A DNA stretch of 18,758 bases from DATJZH01 sp035499215 (GTDB lineage Bacteria; Actinomycetota; Actinomycetes; Streptosporangiales; Streptosporangiaceae). Positions 7,646 to 14,354 of the stretch are shown one piece after another. The notes below the pieces were generated by a model. The model saw only the letters and a program-made list of their open reading frames with translations, was not told the DNA's origin and searched no databases. Position 1 is the first letter of the stretch. Every line of letters starts with the position of its first letter. The position numbers and the translations under genes are program-made. The stretch is from assembly GCA_035499215.1 (NCBI GenBank), contig DATJZH010000216.1, positions 1 through 18,758 of the forward strand. The letters are read 5' to 3'.

Positions 7646-8602
7646 TCATGATTGCCTGCCGGCCGGTGTTGCCGGCGCAGCGCCCAGCCGGACCCTGGCG
7701 GCCTGGCGGCGCTGCGGGTCCAGGGACAGGATGGCCAGGCTGGGCTTGCGCGCCGCTCGCTCGCGGCCGAACCGCGCCGTGGCGGTGCCGATGATGGTGA
7801 CCTCGGCGATGTGGTCTTTCCTGTGCTCTTGCATCGTGCATTCCCGCTCGCGAATCCGCATGTCCATCGACCCTACGACGGCCCCGGCGGCACCCATCCG
7901 GCTGACGTCTCGCTCCAGCTGGACTCTGGCGTCGTGCCGGGTCATATTGACCAGCTCAGCGTAGCCGGTTACCTCGGCGTTCCCGCTTGTCCACCTGGTC
8001 TGGTTGACGGTCAGCCAGTCATCGTGCCGTGCCCCGACGGAGATGCCCAGGGCCAGGCCCACCGGCACCCAGCCGGCCATGATCAGCTTCGCGAAGTCCT
8101 GGCCGGACAGGTCCGAGGTGAACGGCCGCTTCAGCGGAACTCCGCCCGGCGCCCGGACCGCCGTCCCGATGGCCTTGAATTCCAGCCCGCCCGCGGGGAA
8201 GCCGCCGATGGTCAGCAGGACTCCCACGACGCCATGGCCGTCGAGCTCGGCGCACTCAGCCTCCATCCGGCCGATTGCCTTCCGGCGCGCCTCGTAGAGG
8301 GTGCGCACCAGCGGACCGAACGATCCGGCCGACCCTGCCCCGGAGACGGAAGTCACGCTGCGGTACGGCGTGACATAGCCGCCGTAACCGGCCCAGCCGC
8401 CAGGGCAGCTGAATCCCCCCGTGTAGCCGATGTTGTAGACCGCGGCCCCGAGCACCTGGCCGACCGGCTCGAACCCGGCACTCCTGATCGCGGTGAACTC
8501 ATCGGATGACAGCGCGGATCCCCAGGTGCCACTGCCCCTGATCTCGGCCATCCGCGCTTCGGCAGCCGGCGGCAGCTCCCGGCCGGGCTGATCCTGCGTC
8601 AC
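7646..8602 (-). CDS. Tandem YbjQ-family (heavy-metal-binding domain) protein, first of pair
   Basis: A 318-residue paralogue of the next gene, also carrying two YbjQ-type domains (about residues 30-149 and 159-278) and the same terminal signature (PSLAILSLD). I chose the GTG at 8602 because GGAAGGGG stands about eight bases upstream. The open frame extends to 8821, but the extra 73 residues are Arg/Gly-rich and unlike protein. Domain 1 has a Gly/Tyr-rich insertion (about residues 60-95, GGFSCPGGWAGYGGY) not found in the other three copies. Domain 2 keeps RPFTSDLSGQDF almost identical to copy 2 of the neighbour, evidence of gene duplication after domain duplication. Domain 2 is more diverged at its end, with a Cys/His/acid-rich stretch (RERECTMQEHRKDH) that could bind metal. 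That last point is inference. Confidence 0.87.
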   Translation of the reverse strand: MTQDQPGRELPPAAEARMAEIRGSGTWGSALSSDEFTAIRSAGFEPVGQVLGAAVYNIGYTGGFSCPGGWAGYGGYVTPYRSVTSVSGAGSAGSFGPLVRTLYEARRKAIGRMEAECAELDGHGVVGVLLTIGGFPAGGLEFKAIGTAVRAPGGVPLKRPFTSDLSGQDFAKLIMAGWVPVGLALGISVGARHDDWLTVNQTRWTSGNAEVTGYAELVNMTRHDARVQLERDVSRMGAAGAVVGSMDMRIRERECTMQEHRKDHIAEVTIIGTATARFGRERAARKPSLAILSLDPQRRQAARVRLGAAPATPAGRQS

Positions 8603-8709
8603 AGCACGCCCCTTCCGGCCCAGTTGGCCGCTGCCGCTCACGATACCGGGCGTGCCAGCGGGCGGCTGACCTGACGGGCCCGGCCGGCGCTCCGCAGTGA
8701 GCCCGGGCC

Positions 8710-8883
8710 TCAATCGTCGTCGGCGGCGTCCCACGCCTTGTTGCGCTCCTGCACCGTCTCCAGCGCGTGCGCGGCGGCTTCCCGCGTCGGGTACGGACCA
8801 AGCCGGTCCTTGCCAGGACACCCGTCATCGGGCTCCGCTGCCATGTGCTTCAGGCAGAACCACCAGTGCTGCTCATCGTCCAT
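8710..8883 (-). CDS. Small conserved-looking protein, 57 residues
   Basis: An uninterrupted 57-codon frame from ATG (8881-8883) to TGA (8710-8712). The protein starts MDDEQHWWFCLKHMAAEPDD, then GCPGKDRLGPYPTREAAAHA, and ends in an acidic tail. The mix of conserved-type residues (WW, CLKH, GCPGKDRLGPYPT) and the helix AAAHALETVQERNKAWD look like a real compact domain. I recall closely similar short actinobacterial proteins that automated annotation calls 'SPOR domain-containing'; that name is from memory and not evidence of peptidoglycan binding. Cys10, His13 and Cys22 could bind zinc, but this is speculative. The start is only 20 bases from the divergent map start. No good ribosome site is visible. 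The downstream YbjQ gene starts 107 bases further on the same strand. Confidence 0.78.
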   Translation of the reverse strand: MDDEQHWWFCLKHMAAEPDDGCPGKDRLGPYPTREAAAHALETVQERNKAWDAADDD

Positions 8884-8889
8884 GGGCAC

Positions 8890-8895
8890 TACAAT
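8890..8895 (+). promoter_or_regulatory. Candidate -10 element for leaderless map transcript
   Basis: TACAAT at 8890-8895 matches the actinobacterial -10 consensus TANNNT (one change from TATAAT) and ends eight bases before the map ATG at 8904. Transcription would therefore start at or next to the ATG. There is no Shine-Dalgarno sequence in between, which fits a leaderless mRNA. The -35 position (about 8867-8872, TGCTGC) is poor and lies inside the divergent small gene. Confidence 0.5.
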
Positions 8896-8903
8896 TCCAG
8901 ATC

Positions 8904-9752
8904 ATGGCAACGACGCTCCAGCCCGGCCGCATATCCCCGCTGCGGCCGGTACCCGGGCAAATCGAGCGCCCAGAGTACGTCGGCCGGAAGGTCCCGCGTA
9001 CCGGCGAACCTGACGTCAAGGATGCCGGCACGATCGAGCGAATGCGCATCGCCGGCCGGCTCGCCGCCCGGGCGCTGGCCGAGGTCGGCCGGCATGTGGC
9101 TCCCGGTGTCACGACCGACGAGCTCGACCGGGTCGGCCATGAATTTCTCTGCGATCATGGCGCCTACCCCAGCACTCTGGGCTACCGCGGCTATCCCAAA
9201 TCTCTGTGCACCTCGCTCAACGAGGTCATCTGCCACGGCATCCCGGACGATACGGTGATCGCCGACGGCGACATCGTCAATATCGATATCACCGCATACA
9301 TCGGCGGCGTCCACGGCGACACCAATGCGACCTTCCTGGCGGGCTCGGTGGACGACGAGTCCCGGCTGCTGGTCGAGCGGACGCACGAGGCGATGATGCG
9401 GGGCATCCGGGCGATCGCCCCCGGCCGGCAGCTCAACGCGATCGGGCGCGTGATCGAATCCTACGCGCGCAGGTTCGGCTACGGGGTCGTGCGTGACTTC
9501 ACCGGCCATGGCATCGGCACCACGTTCCACTCTGGCCTGATAGTCCCGCACTTCGACGATCCGGACGTCACGGTGATCATGGAGCCCGGCATGACGTTCA
9601 CCATCGAGCCGATGCTCACGCTCGGCACCATCAGCTACGACATCTGGCCGGACGGCTGGACCGCGGTGACGACGGACAGAAAGCGGACCGCTCAGTTCGA
9701 GCACACCCTGCTGGTGACGGCCACCGGCCATGAGATCCTGACCCTGCCATAA
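8904..9752 (+). CDS. map: Type I methionine aminopeptidase
   Basis: Removes the initiator methionine from nascent proteins with small second residues. The 282-residue protein has all dinuclear-metal ligands in place: Asp128 and Asp139 (in VNIDITAYIGGVHGDTN), His202 (GHGIGTTFH), Glu235 (TFTIEP) and Glu266 (QFEHTLL), plus the substrate-binding His111 (CHGIPDD). It begins with the roughly 40-residue extension containing a Pro-rich stretch (SPLRPVPGQIERPEYVG) found in mycobacterial type Ic enzymes. By my memory of that sequence, the ligand numbering is offset by just three from M. tuberculosis MetAP1c. The ATG at 8904 fits this N-terminus; the open frame upstream to 8697 is antisense to the small gene and not part of it. 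The message is probably leaderless. Most actinomycetes have a second map gene, which is not seen here. Confidence 0.97.
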   Translation: MATTLQPGRISPLRPVPGQIERPEYVGRKVPRTGEPDVKDAGTIERMRIAGRLAARALAEVGRHVAPGVTTDELDRVGHEFLCDHGAYPSTLGYRGYPKSLCTSLNEVICHGIPDDTVIADGDIVNIDITAYIGGVHGDTNATFLAGSVDDESRLLVERTHEAMMRGIRAIAPGRQLNAIGRVIESYARRFGYGVVRDFTGHGIGTTFHSGLIVPHFDDPDVTVIMEPGMTFTIEPMLTLGTISYDIWPDGWTAVTTDRKRTAQFEHTLLVTATGHEILTLP

Positions 9753-9767
9753 CCGGGATACCCTGCC

Positions 9768-9789
9768 GCGGCCGGGGATCCCCCGCCGC
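9768..9789. terminator. Strong hairpin between convergent map and MMPL genes
   Basis: A 22-base near-perfect inverted repeat is centred on GGGGATCCCC. The 11-base arms have one mismatch (C/C), and the outer bases are GCGG and CCGC. It sits 16 bases after the map stop, in the 109-base convergent gap, so it can serve either strand. No T-tract follows. Confidence 0.5.
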
Positions 9790-9861
9790 AGCCGGGCGGG
9801 AACCAGTTCCCCTGCTGCCAGTCACGAACATCGATCCGCCTGGCCGCGCCGGTGCGCCGGG

Positions 9862-12105
9862 TCAGTGACCGCCGCCCGGCAGCCAGCTCAGCCAGCCCGG
9901 CAGGTACCAGCTCCGCTCCCCCAGCAGCGTCATGGCTGCCGGCACCAGGATCCCGCGCACCACGGTGGCGTCGATCAGCACCGCGAACGCCAGGCCGACG
10001 CCGAGGGTCTTGACGTCCGCGAAGGACAGCGTGGCGAAGATGGAGAAGACGGCCACCATGATCATGGCGGCGCTTGTCACTACCCCCGCGCTGCCGGAGA
10101 TGCCCCCGACGACCGCTTCTGACGTGCTCGCGCCGCGTGACCAGCGCTCGCGGATCCTGCTGAGGATGAAGACGTGGTAATCCATGCTCAGCCCGAACAG
10201 GAACACGAACATGAACAGCGGCACCCACTGCGCTATCGCGCCGTAAGAGGTGAAACCGAGGATGCCCTGCAGATGGCCGTCCTGGAAGATGAGCGTGATC
10301 AGGCCGTAAGCAGCGCCGAGGGACAGCAGGTTGAGCAGGATCGACACCACCGGCAGCACGATGGACCGGAACGCGAGGGCCAGCACGCCGAACGCCAGCA
10401 TCGCCACCGCGGCGAACACGATGGGCGCGCGCGCGCGCAGCACAGCGCTCCAGTCATGGTTGACCGCCGTGTCTCCCGTCACCGCGAAGCTGACCCCGCT
10501 GACCCTGCCGAGCGTGGCGGGCAGGATCTGGTCCCGCAGCGTCTGCAGAGCACTATTCGAAACGGCACCCAGCCCGCTGCCCGCCAGCGGCACGTTGATG
10601 ATCATCCCGCGGCCGGCGGCTACCGTGTGCGCGGTGACCCGCCCGTTGATCGGGCCGCTGGCCGACGCCCGGGCCGCAAGGGCCTCGACTGCTCCCCGGA
10701 CCGCGGGGCCCGTCACGTCCTGGCCGGTCACCACGACCTCGGCCGGTGCCGGCCGGCCGGGGAAGGCGAGTGAGATCTTGTCCAGGGTCTGCACGACGGG
10801 CAGGCTCGCCGGCAGGTCGACCTGCGGGTTGCCGACCCGCATGCCGAGGGCGGGCGCGGCCAGGGCCAGCAGCGCGATCACGGCCGCCGCCCCCCAGGCA
10901 AGGGGATGCACCACCACGCGGCGCACCAGGCCCCCCCACAGCCGTGATGGGCCCGCTGCCGTGCCGCGGCGGCCCAGAATCGGGACCCGCCACCGGTCGG
11001 CCCAGGGCCCGAGCATGGACAGCAGCGCGGGCAGCACGGTGAGCGAGCCGGCCACTGCCACGCCGACCACCGTGATCGTGCCCCAGGCCATGCCGGTGAA
11101 TGCGTCGATCCCGGTGAGGAACAGCCCGGCCATCGAGATCATCACGGTCAGCCCCGACACCACGATCGACCGGCCGGAGGTTGCGGCGGCGATATGCAGG
11201 GCGTCTGCGTCACCGTGGCCTGCTGCGCGTTCCTCGCGCTCACGGCGGAGGTAGAACAGCGAATAATCGACGCCCACTGCCATCCCGATGATCAGGACCA
11301 TCTCGGCCGTCCCCGAGCCGATCGGCAGCCACCTGCTCGGGATGGCGAGCAGCGATACGGCTGCGGTGACGGCGGTGCCGGCCAGCAGCACCGGGATGCC
11401 AGCGGCGATCAGCGCGCCGAACACGACGACCAGAAGGATCAGCGTGATCGGCACCGAGGTCAGCTCTGTCTCGCGGAAGTCGGACGCCAGCAGCGCGTTA
11501 CCCGCCGCGTCGGCGCTGGCATTACCCGCCTCCGACACCAGCAGCGCGGGGAACCTGGCCTGCACCCTGGCCACCGCCCGCATGTCGGCGCTGACGGTGG
11601 AATCGGCGTCACCCTGCGGCCCGGCCACCTTGAACGTGATGAGCGCGCTGCGCCCGGCCGCCGAGACGTGACCGGGACCGGCGCGGATGGCGTCATCCGG
11701 CGAGCGCGGCAAGGCGACGTCTTCCGCCGCGCGCGGCATTCCGTCCAGCGCGGCAGCCACCTGGTCCATTGCGCGCCGCAGCTGGTGCGAGACGCCGGGC
11801 TCATGCCCGGCGGGGCTGGGCACCCGCTGCTGGATCAGCACGCTCTCGGCCGGCGGGCTGCTCACGTTCAGCTGGTGCAGGATCTGCTCGCCGTGCCCGG
11901 CCTGGCCCGGGTCATACTGCGGCACACTGTGCGTGCCCATCAGCTGTCCGGCCAGCATCGCCGCGCCGACGAGTACCAGCCAGCCGAGCACGGCAGTCTT
12001 GCGGTGCCGTATGCTCCACCGGGCCGCGCGCTCGACCAGGGGCTTGTTCCCGCGGCGGCGGTGCCGGGCGGTTTCGTGCGAAGGCGATCTCAGCAGCTCG
12101 TCCAT
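9862..12105 (-). CDS. MMPL-family RND transporter
   Basis: A 747-residue inner-membrane transporter of the MMPL branch of the RND superfamily, which typically exports lipids or hydrophobic compounds using the proton gradient. The layout is two homologous halves. TM1 (about 37-57) is followed by a large external domain (58-215), then TM2-6 including the Asp280-Tyr281 pair (GMAVGVDYSLFYLRRERE). TM7 (about 401-421) is followed by the second external domain (422-558), then TM8-12 with the matching Asp642-Tyr643 pair (GLSMDYHVFILSRIRERW). These Asp-Tyr pairs correspond to the proton relay of MmpL proteins. It is shorter than mycobacterial MmpL3 and lacks a long C-terminal tail, ending soon after TM12. 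The ATG has GAGG four bases upstream. Two operator-like palindromes lie 27-62 bases upstream of the start. No TetR or MarR regulator gene is adjacent. The substrate is unknown. Confidence 0.93.
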   Translation of the reverse strand: MDELLRSPSHETARHRRRGNKPLVERAARWSIRHRKTAVLGWLVLVGAAMLAGQLMGTHSVPQYDPGQAGHGEQILHQLNVSSPPAESVLIQQRVPSPAGHEPGVSHQLRRAMDQVAAALDGMPRAAEDVALPRSPDDAIRAGPGHVSAAGRSALITFKVAGPQGDADSTVSADMRAVARVQARFPALLVSEAGNASADAAGNALLASDFRETELTSVPITLILLVVVFGALIAAGIPVLLAGTAVTAAVSLLAIPSRWLPIGSGTAEMVLIIGMAVGVDYSLFYLRREREERAAGHGDADALHIAAATSGRSIVVSGLTVMISMAGLFLTGIDAFTGMAWGTITVVGVAVAGSLTVLPALLSMLGPWADRWRVPILGRRGTAAGPSRLWGGLVRRVVVHPLAWGAAAVIALLALAAPALGMRVGNPQVDLPASLPVVQTLDKISLAFPGRPAPAEVVVTGQDVTGPAVRGAVEALAARASASGPINGRVTAHTVAAGRGMIINVPLAGSGLGAVSNSALQTLRDQILPATLGRVSGVSFAVTGDTAVNHDWSAVLRARAPIVFAAVAMLAFGVLALAFRSIVLPVVSILLNLLSLGAAYGLITLIFQDGHLQGILGFTSYGAIAQWVPLFMFVFLFGLSMDYHVFILSRIRERWSRGASTSEAVVGGISGSAGVVTSAAMIMVAVFSIFATLSFADVKTLGVGLAFAVLIDATVVRGILVPAAMTLLGERSWYLPGWLSWLPGGGH

Positions 12106-12131
12106 CAGGCCTCAGTGATACCGGGGAATGA

Positions 12132-12167
12132 CTGACGAGCCTGTCATATGGCTGACATGCATGTCAG
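12132..12167. promoter_or_regulatory. Two phased palindromic operator-like sites
   Basis: Two copies of CTGAC-N5-TGTCA start at 12132 and 12152, exactly 20 bp (two helical turns) apart. The second is embedded in a perfect 16-bp palindrome, CTGACATGCATGTCAG (12152-12167). Half-sites TGAC/GTCA therefore fall at 12133, 12143, 12153 and 12163, every 10 bp. The array lies just upstream of the MMPL start and about 150 bases before the divergent phosphatase gene. The geometry suits a dimeric TetR-type repressor binding cooperatively. Confidence 0.6.
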
Positions 12168-12315
12168 GTAATACTGGATCAGCGAGCGAGGCGGCCGGAA
12201 GTTCCCTCGAAGTACCGTCAGAGCCGGGCTGGCTGCGCTCGCCGGGCAGGTTTTGCGGCGATTTGTGCGGGCCGCCGTACCAGCTCGCCAGCCGCGTCAG
12301 CGATGATGGTGACCC

Positions 12316-12915
12316 ATGGGTGACCTGATCCTTATCCGGCACGGCGAGACGGAATGGAGCGCGACCGGCCGCCACACCGGCCGCACCGATGTCGCGCTTA
12401 CCGACCGTGGCGAGGCGGCGGCCGCGGCACTGGCTCCGGCGCTAGCCCGGCTCGGCATCCGGGCGGCTTTCACCAGCCCGGCCAAGCGGGCAACGCGAAC
12501 TGCTGAGCTCGCCGGCCTGGCCGACGCCAGGCCCGATCCGGATCTGCAGGAATGGGATTACGGCGGTTATGAGGGGCTGACCACAGATCAGATCAGGTCG
12601 CAGCGCCCGGGCTGGTACCTGTGGCGGGACGGGGTCATTCCCGGCGAAGGCGGCCATCCCGGCGAGACCATCGAGCAGGTGGGCGAGCGGGTCGACGCGG
12701 TGCTCGCCAGGGTGACGCCGCTGCTGCCGGCGGGCGACGTGGTGCTGGTGGCGCACGGGCATTCACTGCGCGTCCTCACGGCCCGCTGGCTGCGGCTCGA
12801 ACCGGCCGGCGGCCGGCTGTTCTGCCTGGACACCGGGACGCTGTCCACCCTGGGGCACGAGCACGGCCAGCCGGTGGTCCTCGCGCTGAACCTGCCTCCC
12901 GCGGCTGGCGCCTGA
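12316..12915 (+). CDS. Histidine phosphatase superfamily protein (phosphoglycerate mutase-like)
   Basis: A 199-residue cytoplasmic phosphatase of the branch-1 histidine phosphatase superfamily, working through a phospho-histidine intermediate. The N-terminus is the catalytic motif LIRHGETEW with Arg8 and the nucleophile His9. Arg58 (SPAKRATRTA) binds phosphate. Glu79 in LQEWDYGGYEGL is the probable proton donor, and His147 in LVAHGHSLR completes the site. The length matches small acid phosphatases and cofactor-dependent mutase-like proteins, not glycolytic GpmA (about 250 residues), so it is more likely a broad metabolite phosphatase (an inference). The start ATG has no clear ribosome site. 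It ends 14 bases from the convergent cutA. Confidence 0.92.
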   Translation: MGDLILIRHGETEWSATGRHTGRTDVALTDRGEAAAAALAPALARLGIRAAFTSPAKRATRTAELAGLADARPDPDLQEWDYGGYEGLTTDQIRSQRPGWYLWRDGVIPGEGGHPGETIEQVGERVDAVLARVTPLLPAGDVVLVAHGHSLRVLTARWLRLEPAGGRLFCLDTGTLSTLGHEHGQPVVLALNLPPAAGA

Positions 12916-12929
12916 GCGCCAGCGGCCGC

Positions 12930-13283
12930 TCATTCCGTCCGGGTCTCTTCCTTCAGCCAGCTGAGGTAGCCCAGTGCGCCGGCCACGATCGGCGTCGCGA
13001 TGATCTCCGGCTCGTCATAACTGTGCCGCTCGGCGAGGAACTCGGCCAGCTCGTCGTAACGATCCGCGGGCAGCTTCAGCATGATCAGCCATTCCTCGGC
13101 TCGCTCCAGGCTCTCGTCCCACCAGTAGGTACTCGCGATCGGCCCGGCTACCTGGGCATACGCAGCGAGCCTTGCGGCGACGGCGGCGTGCGCCAGCTCC
13201 ATCGCCTCCGCGCGCGAGTCGGTCGCCGTCTGCACCTGGAGAAACTGCGCCTCTGTGCCCGCCGCGTTGCCCTGGCCCGCCAT
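12930..13283 (-). CDS. cutA: Divalent-cation tolerance protein CutA
   Basis: A 117-residue protein of the CutA family, small trimeric ferredoxin-like proteins linked to copper/divalent-metal tolerance in E. coli; the biochemical role is still unsettled. The family signature is clear: FLQVQTATDSRAEAMELA, then AARLAAYAQVAGPIASTYWW (usually ...LVAACVN...I.S.YWW), EEWLIMLK and the diagnostic ERHSYDEPEIIATPIVAGALGYLSWL block. The ATG at 13281-13283 gives the normal family size. The frame is open upstream to 13358, but those 25 residues are Arg/Pro-rich and absent from the family. AGG lies about four bases before the ATG. The usual LAACV cysteine is replaced (AAYAQ), so a cysteine-based metal site is missing. 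Confidence 0.93.
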   Translation of the reverse strand: MAGQGNAAGTEAQFLQVQTATDSRAEAMELAHAAVAARLAAYAQVAGPIASTYWWDESLERAEEWLIMLKLPADRYDELAEFLAERHSYDEPEIIATPIVAGALGYLSWLKEETRTE

Positions 13284-13357
13284 GGGACCTGATCGTACGC
13301 CGGGGATGACCAGGGTGCGCGGGCGATCACCGGGAGCGGGGATGCGTCGCGCTGGCA

Positions 13358-13413
13358 CAGCATGGGTAATGCTGGCGGGCCGGTAACGTCGTGCTGGCAG
13401 GCCGGTAATGTCG
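13358..13413. repeat. Hairpin plus 22-bp tandem duplication upstream of flavin reductase operon
   Basis: A 6-bp stem-loop (CAGCAT at 13358-13363, loop GGGTA, ATGCTG at 13369-13374) overlaps two head-to-tail copies of a 22-bp unit, TGCTGGC-R-GGCCGGTAA-Y-GTCG (13370-13391 and 13392-13413), which differ at two positions. The element lies in the 280-base gap between the divergent cutA and flavin reductase regions. The gap holds no other gene I can support. Confidence 0.7.
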
Positions 13414-13495
13414 GGCCCGCGCGCCGCGAGAAGTCTCCACGATCATGGTGCTCAGGCCTGGTGCGCGCGAGGGAATAGGAGGACCGCAAAAATAG

Positions 13496-13507
13496 TTGAG
13501 CGCGCAA
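13496..13507. promoter_or_regulatory. Possible MarR-type operator before monooxygenase relic
   Basis: TTGAGCGCGCAA is palindromic at 10 of 12 positions (TTG-x-GCGC-x-CAA) and is preceded by AT-rich AAAAATAG. It lies about 60 bases before the relic's start codon. Its shape resembles TTGAAC/GTTCAA-type sites that MarR-like redox regulators use. This is pattern similarity only. Confidence 0.3.
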
Positions 13508-13563
13508 GAAGATGCCGGTCTCGCGGCCGCGGATGACTATGACGGAGCCAAGAAGGAGCCGCC

Positions 13564-13689
13564 GTGCAGTTCGGCGTCTTCACCGTGGGTGATGCGATGG
13601 ATGCTGCTACGACGCTGCTGCCGGCCGCGATGGCGGCGGTTGAGATTCCTGCGCTGGCAGAGCGCCGCCGACGACCGAGCCGCCGATGA
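13564..13689 (+). pseudogene. Relic of a luciferase-like (LLM class) flavin monooxygenase gene
   Basis: A 41-codon frame starts at GTG with a textbook ribosome site (AAGGAG, 13553-13558, five bases upstream). The first ten residues, VQFGVFTVGD, match the N-terminus I know for the CE1758-type luciferase-like monooxygenases that normally sit directly upstream of the CE1759-type flavin reductase. The normal enzyme is about 350-400 residues, yet this frame leaves the family right after residue 10. Its last part (AVEIPALAERRRRP) loosely resembles the family's C-terminal helix (EVVPVLR..), so the gene may have lost its middle by internal deletion. Its TGA overlaps the ATG of the reductase (ATGA), so the relic could still act as a leader that couples translation. 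The N-terminal match is strong; the C-terminal match is tentative. Confidence 0.6.
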
Positions 13690-13717
13690 CCGAGCCGCCG
13701 ATGACCGAGCCGCCGAG
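13673..13717. repeat. Three 15-bp tandem repeats at the flavin reductase start
   Basis: The unit GACCGAGCCGCCGAT occurs three times head to tail (13673-13687, 13688-13702, 13703-13717; the last ends GAG). Copies 1 and 2 each create an in-frame ATG (13686 and 13701) and together encode MTEPP-MTEPP. Confidence 0.9.
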
Positions 13718-14354
13718 GGCAAGGCGCACGGTGACTGTGGTCTCGGCTGGCCTGAGCCAGCCCTCGTCCACGCGGTTGCTTGCCGACAAGCTCGCTGATG
13801 CTACCAGGCGGCACCTGGCCCGAGGCGGCACAGCGGCCGAGGTGACCGTGATCGAGCTCCGCGAGCTTGCCCACGACGTGGTCGACAGCCTGCTCACCGG
13901 ATTCGCCGGCCCCGCGCTGCAGCAGGCTATCGATACGGTGGTCGGCGCCGACGGCCTGATCGCCGTGACGCCTATCTTCACCGCGTCCTACAGCGGCCTG
14001 TTCAAGTCGTTCTTCGACATCATGGACGTCGAGGCGCTGGCAGGCGAGCCGGTCCTCATCGCCGCCACCGGGGGCACGGCCCGCCACTCGCTTGCCCTGG
14101 AGCATGCCATCCGGCCGCTGTTCAGCTACCTGCGCGCGGAAACGGTACCCACGTCGGTGTATGCGGCTTCGGTTGACTGGGGCGCGGGCAGCGGCGAGAG
14201 CCAGGACCTGGGCCGGCGCATCGGCCGCGCCGCCGCCGAGCTCGCCCGTGCGATCACGCGGTCCGACCGCCCGGCACGCCGCGATGGCTACGCCAGCGCG
14301 GCTCCGTTCGAGAACCTGCTGACGGGCAGGCCAACATCTGCCCGGACCAGCTGA
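13686..14354 (+). CDS. CE1759-type FMN reductase (flavodoxin-like)
   Basis: A 222-residue NAD(P)H:FMN reductase with a flavodoxin-like fold, expected to deliver reduced flavin to a partner monooxygenase. After a repetitive MTEPPMTEPP leader come the first strand and FMN phosphate loop (VTVVSAGLSQPSSTRLLADKL, about residues 16-36). Next is the flavin-binding GLIAVTPIFTASYSGLFKSFFD (90-111), then PVLIAATGGTARHSLALEHAIRPLFSYL (122-149). The usual partner is a luciferase-like enzyme encoded just upstream; here only a fragment remains, so the reductase is orphaned. Its ATG overlaps the relic's TGA, and a second ATG at 13701 would give 217 residues. The last codons lie inside a 32-bp duplication. 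Confidence 0.92.
   Translation: MTEPPMTEPPRARRTVTVVSAGLSQPSSTRLLADKLADATRRHLARGGTAAEVTVIELRELAHDVVDSLLTGFAGPALQQAIDTVVGADGLIAVTPIFTASYSGLFKSFFDIMDVEALAGEPVLIAATGGTARHSLALEHAIRPLFSYLRAETVPTSVYAASVDWGAGSGESQDLGRRIGRAAAELARAITRSDRPARRDGYASAAPFENLLTGRPTSARTS

Noticed and set aside
6766..8509. Two long plus-strand frames (342 and 285 codons) opposite the YbjQ genes
   Set aside because: The minus strand has repeated, recognisable domains and ribosome sites. The plus-strand frames are His/Asp/Arg-rich mirror frames without them.
8889..9731. Minus-strand frame of 280 codons opposite map
   Set aside because: It is antisense to an intact methionine aminopeptidase with all catalytic residues; composition artefact.
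11194..12135. Plus-strand frame of 313 codons opposite the MMPL gene
   Set aside because: Antisense to an MMPL transporter with clear TM segments and Asp-Tyr pairs; no domain seen in the opposite frame.
13673..13717. 15-bp repeats considered as a short CRISPR-like array
   Set aside because: There are no spacers, the units are contiguous, and they lie in coding sequence.
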